Positions 40,299 through 47,913 of a stretch of 64,000 bases of DNA are shown piece by piece. The DNA is from Undibacterium sp. KW1 (GTDB lineage: Bacteria > Pseudomonadota > Gammaproteobacteria > Burkholderiales > Burkholderiaceae_D), in the NCBI RefSeq assembly GCF_009937955.1, contig NZ_AP018439.1, positions 4,712,001 to 4,776,000 of the forward strand. The letters run 5' to 3'. The notes beneath the pieces were generated by a model that was given only the letters and a program-made list of their open reading frames with translations, did no database searches and was not told the DNA's origin. The position numbers and the translations under genes were made by a program. Positions within the stretch are counted from its first letter, which is position 1. Each line of letters starts with the position of its first letter.

Positions 40299-41246
40299 CT
40301 AAACCACCCGCCGGTACGATTCCCAATCAAACACCACGGCCTTGCCGCCGCCTTCGCGTAGCCTGTCCATGGAGCGGGTGCCGATGTAGTGTTCCAGCTC
40401 AGCCAGGCCCAGATTGCTGATGAGGATGCTGGGTTTCATGACTTCGTAGCGGCCGTTGATGATGTCGAACAGCAGCATTTTTTCTGTGTCGCTGCCAAAC
40501 TGGACGCCGACTTCGTCGAGTATCAGCAAGTCTGGCTCTACAAATTCCTGTATCAGTTCCGTCTCGGTATGAGGGCTGTCGCGGCGGTAGCTTTCTTTGA
40601 TGCGGCGTACTGCTTTCAAAACGGAACTCATGACGGCCTGTTTGCCTGCATCCATGATGTGCCTGGCAATGCCCACCGCCAGATGGGTTTTGCCGGTGCC
40701 TACACTGCCGCAAAAAATCAGGCTGCGGCCAGACTTGAGGACAACATCAAACTCTTGCGCATAGGCCTGGCAAGTGCGCAATGCCTGCTCTGCGGCGGCG
40801 CAGGTCGGGCGATAATTTTGCAGGCTGCGTTCTGCAAAGCGTGCCGGTATGGCGGCACGGCCCAGGCGTTTTTGCCACAGCGCGGCTTGTTGTGCCTGCC
40901 GCTGTTGCCGCATGCTGGACTGGCGTTGTTGCGCATCGCTGGCTTGCTGGCATTGCTGGCAGGCAGACCAGATGCCGCTCTTGTGCGAGTAGGCGGTGTA
41001 GCTGCCATGCTGCTGGCAATGCCTTTGCTCGCTACTGAGTATTAGTGGACTGTAACCGTTGAAAACAGAGTGCCTTCCGCTTGCGCAACGATCATGACTG
41101 CGTTGCAAATGCTCGCGATAGTTCACTATCGCTGTGCTTTGCGCCTTGCCCTGATCGCCGGGCAAGCGTCTTTCACTTCTGTTTTCACGGTTACAGTCCA
41201 CTATGCCGCCGACGCGGACAAAACTGCTGGTGTCAGAATGAACCAT
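40299..41246 (-). CDS. DnaC-like helicase loader with an in-frame insertion element
   Basis: The 315-residue AAA+ protein carries Walker A GSVGTGKTH, Walker B DLLILDEVGVQ and sensor ISNLG, as in DnaC/phage helicase loaders. A zinc-binding N-terminal motif, CQQHGSY ... WSACQQC, is typical of phage DnaC homologues. The ATG at 41246 overlaps the preceding replication gene's stop, so it is translationally coupled. Codons 15-68 are encoded by a 159-bp palindromic repeat (41044-41202) that keeps the frame open, lengthening the N-terminus by about 53 residues. Whether the enzyme still works is unknown. Confidence 0.8.
   Translation of the reverse strand: MVHSDTSSFVRVGGIVDCNRENRSERRLPGDQGKAQSTAIVNYREHLQRSHDRCASGRHSVFNGYSPLILSSEQRHCQQHGSYTAYSHKSGIWSACQQCQQASDAQQRQSSMRQQRQAQQAALWQKRLGRAAIPARFAERSLQNYRPTCAAAEQALRTCQAYAQEFDVVLKSGRSLIFCGSVGTGKTHLAVGIARHIMDAGKQAVMSSVLKAVRRIKESYRRDSPHTETELIQEFVEPDLLILDEVGVQFGSDTEKMLLFDIINGRYEVMKPSILISNLGLAELEHYIGTRSMDRLREGGGKAVVFDWESYRRVV
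41044..41202. mobile_element. Short palindromic element inside the helicase-loader gene
   Basis: The 29-bp inverted ends start AGTGGACTGTAACCGTTGAA and end with nearly its complement (one indel and one further change). The length of 159 bp is a multiple of three, and no stop occurs in the host frame. A diverged right half of the same element lies at about 32140-32203, so it is a dispersed, probably non-autonomous repeat. Confidence 0.75.
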
Positions 41247-42081
41247 CCTGGGCTATTCCCTGTGCGTAGTTGGTGTTGGCAAACCCTGCGTGCTTGCTGC
41301 TGGCGGGTGGTGCGTGGTGGGCAGGCATGCTCCAGTCGGCCTTGTAGTGCTCGTAGGGGCCAAAGAAGGTGGCAGCATGCTTGACGAATTTGGGGGCTTG
41401 CCCGCTGGCGGCGATGTAGGCGGCATAGCGCTTCACGCCATCGACCATGAGGGCGGCATCGACACCATCACGCCGTCGCGCCAGCCAGGCTTGCCAAGCT
41501 TCTTTTTTGCTGGCACCGGGTCGGCGTGGATAGGCTTGCCAGGCGGTTTCAAATTCAGCAGGGCATTCGTCGAATTTGCCTGGTTTTTTTGGCTTGGCAG
41601 GTTTTGATTCTTCACCATCGATTTCCTGGCAGGGCGAAGTCGTGCCAGGTTTTATAAAATTACAGGAATCAGTAATCAGATTATATGAATCAGCCGGAGC
41701 AGCATCCGTTAACTCTGGTGCAGGGTTGGTAGCTTGCACAGTACTTGCACTGTGCTGACCTGGTGCTGGCAGCGCACTGGGAGGTTCATTCCTGTGCGGA
41801 TGCTGATGGGATTTGAACTTGCATATCTGAATATATCCTATACCATCCACCACATAACGCTCGATAAAACCATGTTTGGCCAATGAGTTCAGCAGGCCAT
41901 CAATATCGCAATCGTCATAAGACATGATCTCGCTTCGGATTCTTTTATGGCGATCTTCAAGCCGGCCCTCTCTGTCAGCCATAGTCCATAAGCCAGCGAA
42001 CAGCAAGCGGCCAAGAGGAGGGATTTCAGCCAGCAAGTCATTTTTGAAAAAGCTGTGTTTAATATTTCTTGCGCGGGGCAT
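41233..42081 (-). CDS. Phage-type replication initiator (O-like) protein
   Basis: The 282-residue protein begins MPRARNIKHSFFKNDLLAEIPPLGRLLFAGLWTMADREGRLEDRHKRIRSEIM. This is the winged-helix-like N-terminal domain common in phage replication proteins (residues 1-95); a Pro/Ser-rich linker and a C-terminal FETAWQAYPRRPGASKKEAWQAWLAR segment follow. It overlaps the helicase-loader gene by 14 bp, matching the lambda O-P gene order. The ATG at 42081 is chosen because AGGA lies eight bases upstream and the family start is MPRARNI. Confidence 0.8.
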   Translation of the reverse strand: MPRARNIKHSFFKNDLLAEIPPLGRLLFAGLWTMADREGRLEDRHKRIRSEIMSYDDCDIDGLLNSLAKHGFIERYVVDGIGYIQICKFKSHQHPHRNEPPSALPAPGQHSASTVQATNPAPELTDAAPADSYNLITDSCNFIKPGTTSPCQEIDGEESKPAKPKKPGKFDECPAEFETAWQAYPRRPGASKKEAWQAWLARRRDGVDAALMVDGVKRYAAYIAASGQAPKFVKHAATFFGPYEHYKADWSMPAHHAPPASSKHAGFANTNYAQGIAQDGSF

Positions 42082-42328
42082 GTAAAAATTCCTTTTAATA
42101 CTGGTTGAATCTGGCCACACAGGACCTGCAGGTTGAACCGGGCCTCGCCAGGCTACGAGGTATATGTCCGACACTTCGTTTTCTCTGTGAAACCTATGTG
42201 GTGTAGCAGGAAGGTTCATGTGCATGCCACATGCCTGCGTAACGAAGGCTGCCTGCAAGCAGCCTTTCCTTCCTCTGTGTCTCGGTGGTGAGTGGTTTTA
42301 AGTCTGGTCCCAGACTTATCTACTACTT

Positions 42329-42532
42329 CTACCCACCACGACATAATTTGCAATACGTATACACAGGCTGATTCTGCGCATTGCAAAACTGCCGTATTGA
42401 TCGCATCTGCCCACTCCCATGACGACAGCGCGGGCCTTTGCATAAACGACGCGGTGTGATGGTGTGGGTGGGCGAAATCACCCGGTTGTCCAGGTGCTGC
42501 CAGTCGGTGGTTGCGGGTGACTGGCTCAGCAT
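42329..42532 (-). CDS. Small zinc-finger-like phage protein (tentative)
   Basis: The 67-residue frame starts MLSQSPATTDWQHLDNR and ends in LCKGPRCRHGSGQMRSIRQFCNAQNQPVYTYCKLCRGG, with two CxxC-like knuckles and further Cys residues suggesting zinc binding. It lies upstream of the replication genes on the same strand, where phages often carry such proteins. No ribosome binding site is clear, and an upstream ATG at 42592 would add 20 residues. The call rests on the cysteine pattern only. Confidence 0.45.
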   Translation of the reverse strand: MLSQSPATTDWQHLDNRVISPTHTITPRRLCKGPRCRHGSGQMRSIRQFCNAQNQPVYTYCKLCRGG

Positions 42533-43304
42533 GGGCAGGCCCTTGCTTGTGTTGATACTTGATTTTTTCCGCAGGCGTACCCTATAGGGCATGCGCGTGC
42601 AGACACCTGACGCAGGATGTCATTTTGTATTGTCATGTTGTTGTCGTGTGGCTGCGTGGGCAGCTTTATTAATGGTGCGGTTGTATAAAACCGGAAGACC
42701 TCTCAACACAGAGATGCAGAGGTGCGCAGAGAAAAAAAGCGGTAGAGAAACGAAATGTTGGCAAGTGCGTAGGTTGGGCTACGGGGTATCAGCCCAACAC
42801 TCGGCATTGAAATAACGTCATCGCTTATCAAAAGCCCAGTATTGGGCTAATGAACCGTAGCCTAGCGAGGCCCGGCCCAACCTACGAGGGCGCCAACATT
42901 CTCGTTTTTCCAAGGATTCGCTTTTCTCTGTACATCTGTATCAAGAGGTCTTCATCGTCAAATTTATGCCCCATGCATACGGGGCTTCGGTCGCCAGAAA
43001 GACGACAAAATCATCAGCCGGATAGCCAAAACCACAGGCGGCTGATGGTAACCAGGGAATCCTGGTGGAGTAAGTAGATGGTTAAACAGTATTCGCGCGG
43101 TAACAGATCAAGGCAGGCGAACGGCTAGTATGTTTAAGGTTGAAGGATAGGTGGGTTGATAACTTCGCTACATTGCCAGATGCATACCTGATTAAAGTAA
43201 GCGAGCGCCTCCCCACAAGTTCAATTATATACATTTTCGTATTACCATCCAAGTTTTTTTCACTAATTCTTGGCATTTTTAATGCGATAACGCATAATGC
43301 AGTC
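42533..43304. other. Regulatory region between repressor and replication genes, filled with repeats
   Basis: No gene is seen over about 770 bp. A CTC-ACACAGAG repeat begins near 42707 and a family E pair follows (GTAGGTTGGG near 42770, CCCAACCTAC near 42886), duplicating the arrangement at 40.0-40.3 kb. The AT-rich part next to the repressor start (43200-43300) should contain its promoter and operators; no operator symmetry stood out. Confidence 0.6.
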
Positions 43305-43997
43305 ATGGACGCTAAAACTAATATCAAATATCTCATGGATAAGTCGGGCATGAACCCGACTTCGTTGGCAACTGCCCTGGAAAAAATGTTCCCTGATGAA
43401 GTCAGGGTGCCGCAGGCGACGATATTCCGTATCGTCGAGGGCATCACCAAGGACCCGCGCACCTCGTCGCTGGCGCCGATTGCCAAGTTCTTTAATGTCA
43501 CCCTGTCTGACTTGCGCAGCAAGGATTTGCGCGGGCATGAGAGCAGCCAGCCTGTCGCTGCCAACGATGAACAGATCAGCATTGCTGCTATTAATTACTA
43601 TGCGGCCAAGGGCTCTTGCGGCGGCGGCGCGCATAATGAAGATGCCGAACCCAAGGGCCAACTGATTAAAGAGCTGGGCTTTTTCAAGAAATATGGCGTC
43701 AAGCCTGAGAACCTGGCTGCCATCTATGCTGATGGCAGCTCGATGGCTGACTTTATCGTCGATGGCGACATGGTCATTATCGACCAGACCAAGACTGAGC
43801 CGCAGAGTGGCAAAATCTTTGCCATCCAGCATCCTGATGGCCTGCGCATCAAGCAATTACGCCGCGAAATCGACGGTACCTGGGTGCTGGAAAGCCGCAA
43901 CCCCGATAAACGCACTTATCCCGATGAGCGCATCACGCCTGAGAATGTAGGCTTGCTGAAAATCATAGGGCGCTTTGTTTACAGACAAGGCGGCTGA
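43305..43997 (+). CDS. S24/CI-type phage repressor with self-cleaving peptidase domain
   Basis: The 230-residue repressor has an N-terminal helix-turn-helix (NPTSLATALEKMFPDEVRVPQATIFRIVEG, about 17-46) and a C-terminal S24 peptidase domain. The catalytic Ser146 is in ADGSSMADF and Lys183 in GLRIKQL; the Cys105-Gly106 bond in KGSCGGG is the probable cleavage site, as in UmuD. Such repressors keep early genes off until RecA filaments provoke self-cleavage. It is divergent from the replication genes. The frame extends 55 codons upstream, but MDAKTNIKYLMDKSG matches the family start. Confidence 0.85.
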   Translation: MDAKTNIKYLMDKSGMNPTSLATALEKMFPDEVRVPQATIFRIVEGITKDPRTSSLAPIAKFFNVTLSDLRSKDLRGHESSQPVAANDEQISIAAINYYAAKGSCGGGAHNEDAEPKGQLIKELGFFKKYGVKPENLAAIYADGSSMADFIVDGDMVIIDQTKTEPQSGKIFAIQHPDGLRIKQLRREIDGTWVLESRNPDKRTYPDERITPENVGLLKIIGRFVYRQGG

Positions 43998-44001
43998 TTT
44001 T

Positions 44002-44034
44002 TTGTGATGGGTTTGTGATGGGTTTGTGATGGGT
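44002..44034. repeat. Tandem repeat, 11-bp unit
   Basis: Three perfect units of TTGTGATGGGT are followed by a diverged TTGTGACGATG. It starts just after the repressor stop codon. Confidence 0.85.
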
Positions 44035-44186
44035 TTGTGACGATGCGCAGACCCTGGCATGGCGGCATGCATATCTGTACACCCGCCCATGCCAATTTGC
44101 TATGATAGCTGCTTGTCTGCAGGGTGATACGCCCGGCGCCCTGCCCCTGCTCTCTGTAATTCCACCACGATGGATGATCAAGCTTC

Positions 44187-44753
44187 ATGCAAACTGTACT
44201 CTCGCAAGCCCTCCACACCCCGCGCCTGATCGTGCGCACCATACAGGAAGACGACCTGCCTGACTTGTTCAAGGTATTTTCTGACGACACCGTCACCCGC
44301 TTTTTACCGTATATCACCTGGACAGATACCCTCGCTGCTCATAGCTGGTATGCCCGCGTCAAGGAAATGGCAGCGCAGGCATCCGCCGTGCAATGCGTGA
44401 TGGTCGATAAAGAAAGCAGCCAGGTCATTGGTTCTTGCCTGCTGTTTCGCTTTGATACTGATAGTGAACGCTGTGAGCTGGGCTATGCCCTGGCGCAATC
44501 GCACTGGGGTGGCGGTTACATGGCCGAAGCCCTGCGCGCCCTGCTGACGCACGCCTTTGGCGAGATGGGCATCAACCGCATCGAGGCAGAAGTCGATCCC
44601 CGCAACCCCGCCTCTGCCCAGCTCTTGCGCAAACTGGGCTTCACCCAGGAAGGCTTGCTACGCCAGCGCTGGAAGATGAAGGGCGAAATCAAGGACACCT
44701 GGATGTTTGGCCTTTTGCGCGATGAATGGCAGGCGGCGAACCGGCCAGGCTGA
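44187..44753 (+). CDS. GNAT acetyltransferase, RimJ/RimL type
   Basis: The 188-residue protein starts with the family-typical LHTPRLIVRTIQEDDLPDLFKVFSD. The acetyl-CoA site is in LGYALAQSHWGGGYMAEALRALLTHAF (about 92-118), and the C-terminal IEAEVDPRNPASAQLLRKLGFTQEGLLRQRWKMKGE is diagnostic. RimJ/RimL relatives acetylate protein N-termini or small molecules. It is not phage-like and probably unrelated to the repressor gene upstream. GGATGATCAAGCTTC before the ATG gives only a weak binding site. Confidence 0.9.
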   Translation: MQTVLSQALHTPRLIVRTIQEDDLPDLFKVFSDDTVTRFLPYITWTDTLAAHSWYARVKEMAAQASAVQCVMVDKESSQVIGSCLLFRFDTDSERCELGYALAQSHWGGGYMAEALRALLTHAFGEMGINRIEAEVDPRNPASAQLLRKLGFTQEGLLRQRWKMKGEIKDTWMFGLLRDEWQAANRPG

Positions 44754-45310
44754 TTTTGCAATTGGCGGACATGACAAACCTGAAATGATGCATGCTAACT
44801 CGTGGGGGCGGCTTTCGCCGCGAATAGCCGCCACGGTACGCTGTTCGCGGCTAACGCCGCTCATATGGGATGTCATTTCCAGATTGCAGGGCGCATTGTA
44901 ATGCGCCGTATGGCATGGTCGCACGCGGCAATTTAATTTACCGGCAATAAGCAATGCCAGACAAGCAGGGGGCGCCGTGCGCAGCATAGCCTGGCAATAT
45001 GGGTTGCGATATTGCTTGTAATATTGCTTGTAATATTGCTTGTAATATTGCTTGTAATATGGATTGTGATATCGCTTGAGAAGCGCAGCCTGCCATTTGG
45101 TGCGCATGGCGCACCCTACTCCCGCAAATTGCTGTAGCCATCATTTACGTCAAATCAAACCGCCTTATACCCATTCCCACACTTTTCTCCGTTTACATAT
45201 AACCAACAATTCCATACGAAATCATACCTTTTAATGCATTTTCGTATTGACTCGATCAATACAAAAGCGTATAGTTCTACTCATGGTCAGACAAACAAAG
45301 AAAGCGACAC
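44754..45310. other. Non-coding region with REPs and a 12-bp VNTR
   Basis: It contains, in order, a family D-like fragment (GGCTTTCGCCGCGAA / TTCGCGGCTAACGCCGCTC, about 44811-44862), a family C copy near 44888, and a diverged family B half near 44971. A tandem array (44999-45070) of four perfect ATTGCTTGTAAT units with diverged units on both sides follows, and then a reverse family B copy (45099-45119). The VNTR fills the loop of the family B pair. The last 190 bp are AT-rich promoter-like sequence. Confidence 0.75.
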
Positions 45311-45526
45311 ATGAGCACGCAAACTTATTTTGGATTACCCAAAACCTATTATGCCCAACCGGCCACTGCATCCACTGCGGTGCTGATCAACGGGCAAAAC
45401 CTGATCGACGCCTTTGCTGAATGCAGCATGGAACAATGCAACAAAATGGCCAGCCTGCTGGACCAGGGGCGGTATGAAAACTTTGGCAGGATGATGGCGA
45501 AAGTCATGCAAGACTGGCAGCAATAA
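45311..45526 (+). CDS. Small hypothetical protein of the phage-like block
   Basis: The 71-residue soluble protein (MSTQTYFGLPKTYYAQPATASTAVLINGQNLIDAFAECSMEQCNKMASLLDQGRYENFGRMMAKV) has no recognised family. It is the first gene of a plus-strand run leading to SSB. The start is at an ATG after AAGAAAGCGACAC, a weak ribosome binding site. It may be an early phage-type gene; that is inferred from its neighbours only. Confidence 0.5.
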   Translation: MSTQTYFGLPKTYYAQPATASTAVLINGQNLIDAFAECSMEQCNKMASLLDQGRYENFGRMMAKVMQDWQQ

Positions 45527-45528
45527 AT

Positions 45529-45632
45529 AGGGGCCGACGAAAAACCGCCCCAGCTGCGTTGCAGCTCCTAGCCGTACTAAAGTACTGTCTTCGTCGCTGA
45601 CGCCTTGCTGGAACGATTTTGCGTCAGCCCCT
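45529..45632. repeat. Short repeat with inverted ends
   Basis: It begins AGGGGCCGACGAAAA and ends TTTTGCGTCAGCCCCT, imperfect inverted ends of about 16 bp, with an internal CAGCTGCGTTGCAGCTCC palindrome. It starts directly after the preceding stop codon. No second copy was noticed in the window. Confidence 0.5.
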
Positions 45633-46036
45633 TAGAACCTAAGCATGTAAGCGCATAGCACGCAAAAAAGAATACGCTGGTGAAATCGGTTCGCGGCCCA
45701 TTTCACACTTGCCGGAGTAGCGTCCGGCACCTTGTCTGCGCTGGCCTTGCACCTTCTGCTGCCGCGTTCACCCGCGGCGGGCAAGGCCAGCGCATCACAT
45801 TGTCACCTGTTTTTTTCCGGCATCAACAGCCAGCCGCAATGGCGAGCTAAAGCAGCACAGCATGAGCAGTACAGCATCAACGATGAAGTATCACCCGGCA
45901 TCACCAGGTATCACCCTCGAGCATCACCCTTACAGTATCACCCTTACAGCATCACCCAAAAACTACATTGATTAACACGAGAACGAGTGCGTTTTTCTGT
46001 GCGTATGCGCTCGCCCAAAATTTTGTGAGGACTAGT
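45633..46036. other. Intergenic region, no gene seen
   Basis: Near 45887-45957 there is a run of degenerate copies of GTATCACCC / GCATCACCC (about seven). Otherwise nothing is recognised. GAGG six bases before 46037 is the binding site of the next gene. Confidence 0.5.
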
Positions 46037-46360
46037 ATGAAAACATCCCTGACAGACTGGCTGGTCACTGCCCTGGCGTATATCGTCATCTGCACTGTGC
46101 TCAGCATCATCAATAATGAAGAAGACAAAATACCAGGCGCCGAGCAGCTTGAGCAGCCTGAAAAACAGGCGGCACCCGCCAGCCGGGCGGCGGCGAGACT
46201 GCATGCCTCAGTGGCTGCCTCAGTGACTGCATCTGCGAGCACATCAATCAATACACAGCTTGCAAAAAAAATGCCTGAGCAAGGCACTGCGCGTAGCGAG
46301 CTGAGCCAGCTGGCGCAAGAAGCAGAACGCATGACCGGCTTTGGCGCGAGGGTGCAATGA
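46037..46360 (+). CDS. Small membrane-anchored hypothetical protein
   Basis: The 107-residue protein has one N-terminal transmembrane helix (WLVTALAYIVICTVLSIINN) and an Ala/Ser/Glu-rich tail. A longer frame begins at 45968, but the ATG at 46037 has GAGG upstream. It overlaps the next gene by four bases (ATGA), so the two are coupled. No family was recognised. Confidence 0.55.
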   Translation: MKTSLTDWLVTALAYIVICTVLSIINNEEDKIPGAEQLEQPEKQAAPASRAAARLHASVAASVTASASTSINTQLAKKMPEQGTARSELSQLAQEAERMTGFGARVQ

Positions 46361-46671
46361 AGCATAGCCGCCAGTTACATGCCGTGGGCAATGCCCTGTT
46401 CGATACACGCAGCAGCCAATGCATGGCGATCGCTTACGGCTGGCAGGCCGAGGCGCATTACGATGCCAGCGGCAAGATCTGCAACCCCGATGCCCTGCAA
46501 CCGTCTGATGAAGCCATTGCCAACGCCCGCCTGTGGGCCAAGGCACCCGAGCTGCTGGACAAGGCGCAGGCCCTGGCAGCCAGGCTGCCACAAGATGATC
46601 ACTGGTTTGCTGCCCATGAAGCACAAGCCCTGCGCGAACTTTGCCTGTCTTTAGAGAAAGCCACAACATGA
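46357..46671 (+). CDS. Hypothetical protein of the ssb operon
   Basis: This 104-residue protein (MKHSRQLHAVGNALFDTRSSQCMAIAYGW ... DEAIANARLWAKAPELLDKAQALAARL) resembles small phage proteins of unknown function that carry an NARLWAKAPELL-type helix. It is coupled to the genes on both sides through ATGA overlaps. It is part of a compact run ending in SSB. Confidence 0.6.
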   Translation: MKHSRQLHAVGNALFDTRSSQCMAIAYGWQAEAHYDASGKICNPDALQPSDEAIANARLWAKAPELLDKAQALAARLPQDDHWFAAHEAQALRELCLSLEKATT

Positions 46672-46796
46672 ACGATACACATGCTCTCATCAACCACCTG
46701 CACATGCGTGTGCGCATCAAGTGCGCCGTATATCGCATGATACGCGACCTTGGTTACAGCCGCCTGGCGGCATGCAAGACTGCGTTGCAACATTGA
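46668..46796 (+). CDS. Very small protein of the ssb operon
   Basis: This 42-residue frame (MNDTHALINHLHMRVRIKC ... ending AACKTALQH) starts in an ATGA overlap with the preceding stop codon and ends 43 bp before ssb. It is basic with a helical look (MIRDLGYSRLAACKTAL). Coupling and position argue that it is translated; the function is unknown. Confidence 0.5.
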   Translation: MNDTHALINHLHMRVRIKCAVYRMIRDLGYSRLAACKTALQH

Positions 46797-46839
46797 TTTT
46801 TGAAATTTTTAAAAATTTTCACACAAGGCGATAACACGA

Positions 46840-47277
46840 ATGGCATCCGTCAATAAAGTGATCCTCGTTGGCAACCTGGGCCGCGACCCTGAAACCCGCT
46901 ACGCCCCCAGTGGCGAAGCCGTCAGCAACATCACCATTGCCACCACCGACAACTGGAAAGACAGAACAACTGGTGAACGCAAGGAGCGCAGTGAATGGCA
47001 CCGCATCAGCTTCTTTGGCCGCCTGGCAGAAGTGGTCGCCATGCACCTCAAGAAAGGCGCGACCGTCTATGTAGAAGGCAGCCTGCGCACCCGCAAATAC
47101 ACAGACAAAGATGGTCAGGAAAAATTCATCACTGAAGTACGCGGCGACACCATGCAGATGCTCAGCAGCAGATCAGCAGCCCAGGCAGACGGCGCGGATG
47201 GCACACCGGCAAAACCCCGCCAGCCCGCCCGCGCACCTGAGACCTGGGACAACATGGATGATGATTTACCGTTTTGA
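46840..47277 (+). CDS. ssb: Single-stranded DNA-binding protein
   Basis: The 145-residue protein has the canonical OB-fold ([42 protein letters not shown] ... [14 protein letters not shown], residues 1-110), a flexible linker and the acidic tip MDDDLPF that binds DNA-repair partners. SSB coats single strands during replication and recombination. Its place after small phage-type genes suggests a mobile-element copy rather than the chromosomal ssb beside uvrA. The spacer upstream is AT-rich; ACAAGGCG lies before the ATG. Confidence 0.93.
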   Translation: MASVNKVILVGNLGRDPETRYAPSGEAVSNITIATTDNWKDRTTGERKERSEWHRISFFGRLAEVVAMHLKKGATVYVEGSLRTRKYTDKDGQEKFITEVRGDTMQMLSSRSAAQADGADGTPAKPRQPARAPETWDNMDDDLPF

Positions 47278-47396
47278 GTGACAGTCAACACCGCACGCGA
47301 AACAAGACAACAAGGTAGCAATCAACAAGAGAGCAATTTCGTCTCCTTCAAGTATCAAGGAGAGCGCTTACAACCACACCGCCGAAAGGACACAAC

Positions 47397-47708
47397 ATGA
47401 GAAACGACATCGCCGTACGCTATGCCCAGGTGGCGCAAATCCTGAGTGACAAATTCCTGTTCATCGAAGACATCATGCGCGAGCTGCGCACTTCGGAAAA
47501 TTATGCGCGCAAGCTCATCAGTGACCTGTGCTTCTCAGGCCACGTCGTACAACGCGCCACGCCCACGCCCCGTGGCCGCAGCAAGCTGCAGTTTGGCTGG
47601 CACAGCGGCAAGCCCGCACCGACCATCTACACACGCCAGATCAAACCACCAACAGACAAGATACGCCGCACTGATCCGCTGATGATTGCCTTGTATGGTG
47701 AGGCCTGA
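47397..47708 (+). CDS. Small winged-helix-like protein
   Basis: The 103-residue protein (VAQILSDKFLFIEDIMRELRTSENYARKLISDLCFSGHVVQRATPTPRGRSKLQFGW) follows the layout of a small winged helix: helices in the first half, then a wing with basic residues. It could bind DNA as a regulator of the block, but no family was recognised. GAAAGGA lies about seven bases before the ATG. It lies 119 bp after ssb. Confidence 0.55.
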   Translation: MRNDIAVRYAQVAQILSDKFLFIEDIMRELRTSENYARKLISDLCFSGHVVQRATPTPRGRSKLQFGWHSGKPAPTIYTRQIKPPTDKIRRTDPLMIALYGEA

Positions 47709-47757
47709 GCATCGTTCATCGCACGCATGGTCTTGCGGTGCAAGCAGTAACTGCACC

Positions 47758-47823
47758 GTAGGAGCGGCTTTAGCCGCGAATGGTCGCCACGACCTGCTGG
47801 GTCGCGGCTAAAGCCGCTCCTAC
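47758..47823. repeat. Family D REP pair
   Basis: GTAGGAGCGGCTTTAGCCGC faces its complement GCGGCTAAAGCCGCTCCTAC, with an inner CGCCACGACC / GGTCG stem. The whole 66 bp can fold as one hairpin. It precedes the large effector-like gene. Confidence 0.85.
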
Positions 47824-47913
47824 AGAGAAAAAATGCCCGTCAGCAGGGTGCGCCCAAACATACCTGGAAGAAGTAGCAAAAACACCGCCCCAAAAAAACA
47901 CCACAGGAACATC

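Noticed and set aside
44999..45070. CRISPR-like array
   Set aside because: The repeats are 12 bp and directly adjacent with no spacers, so this is a VNTR; no cas genes are present anywhere in the window.
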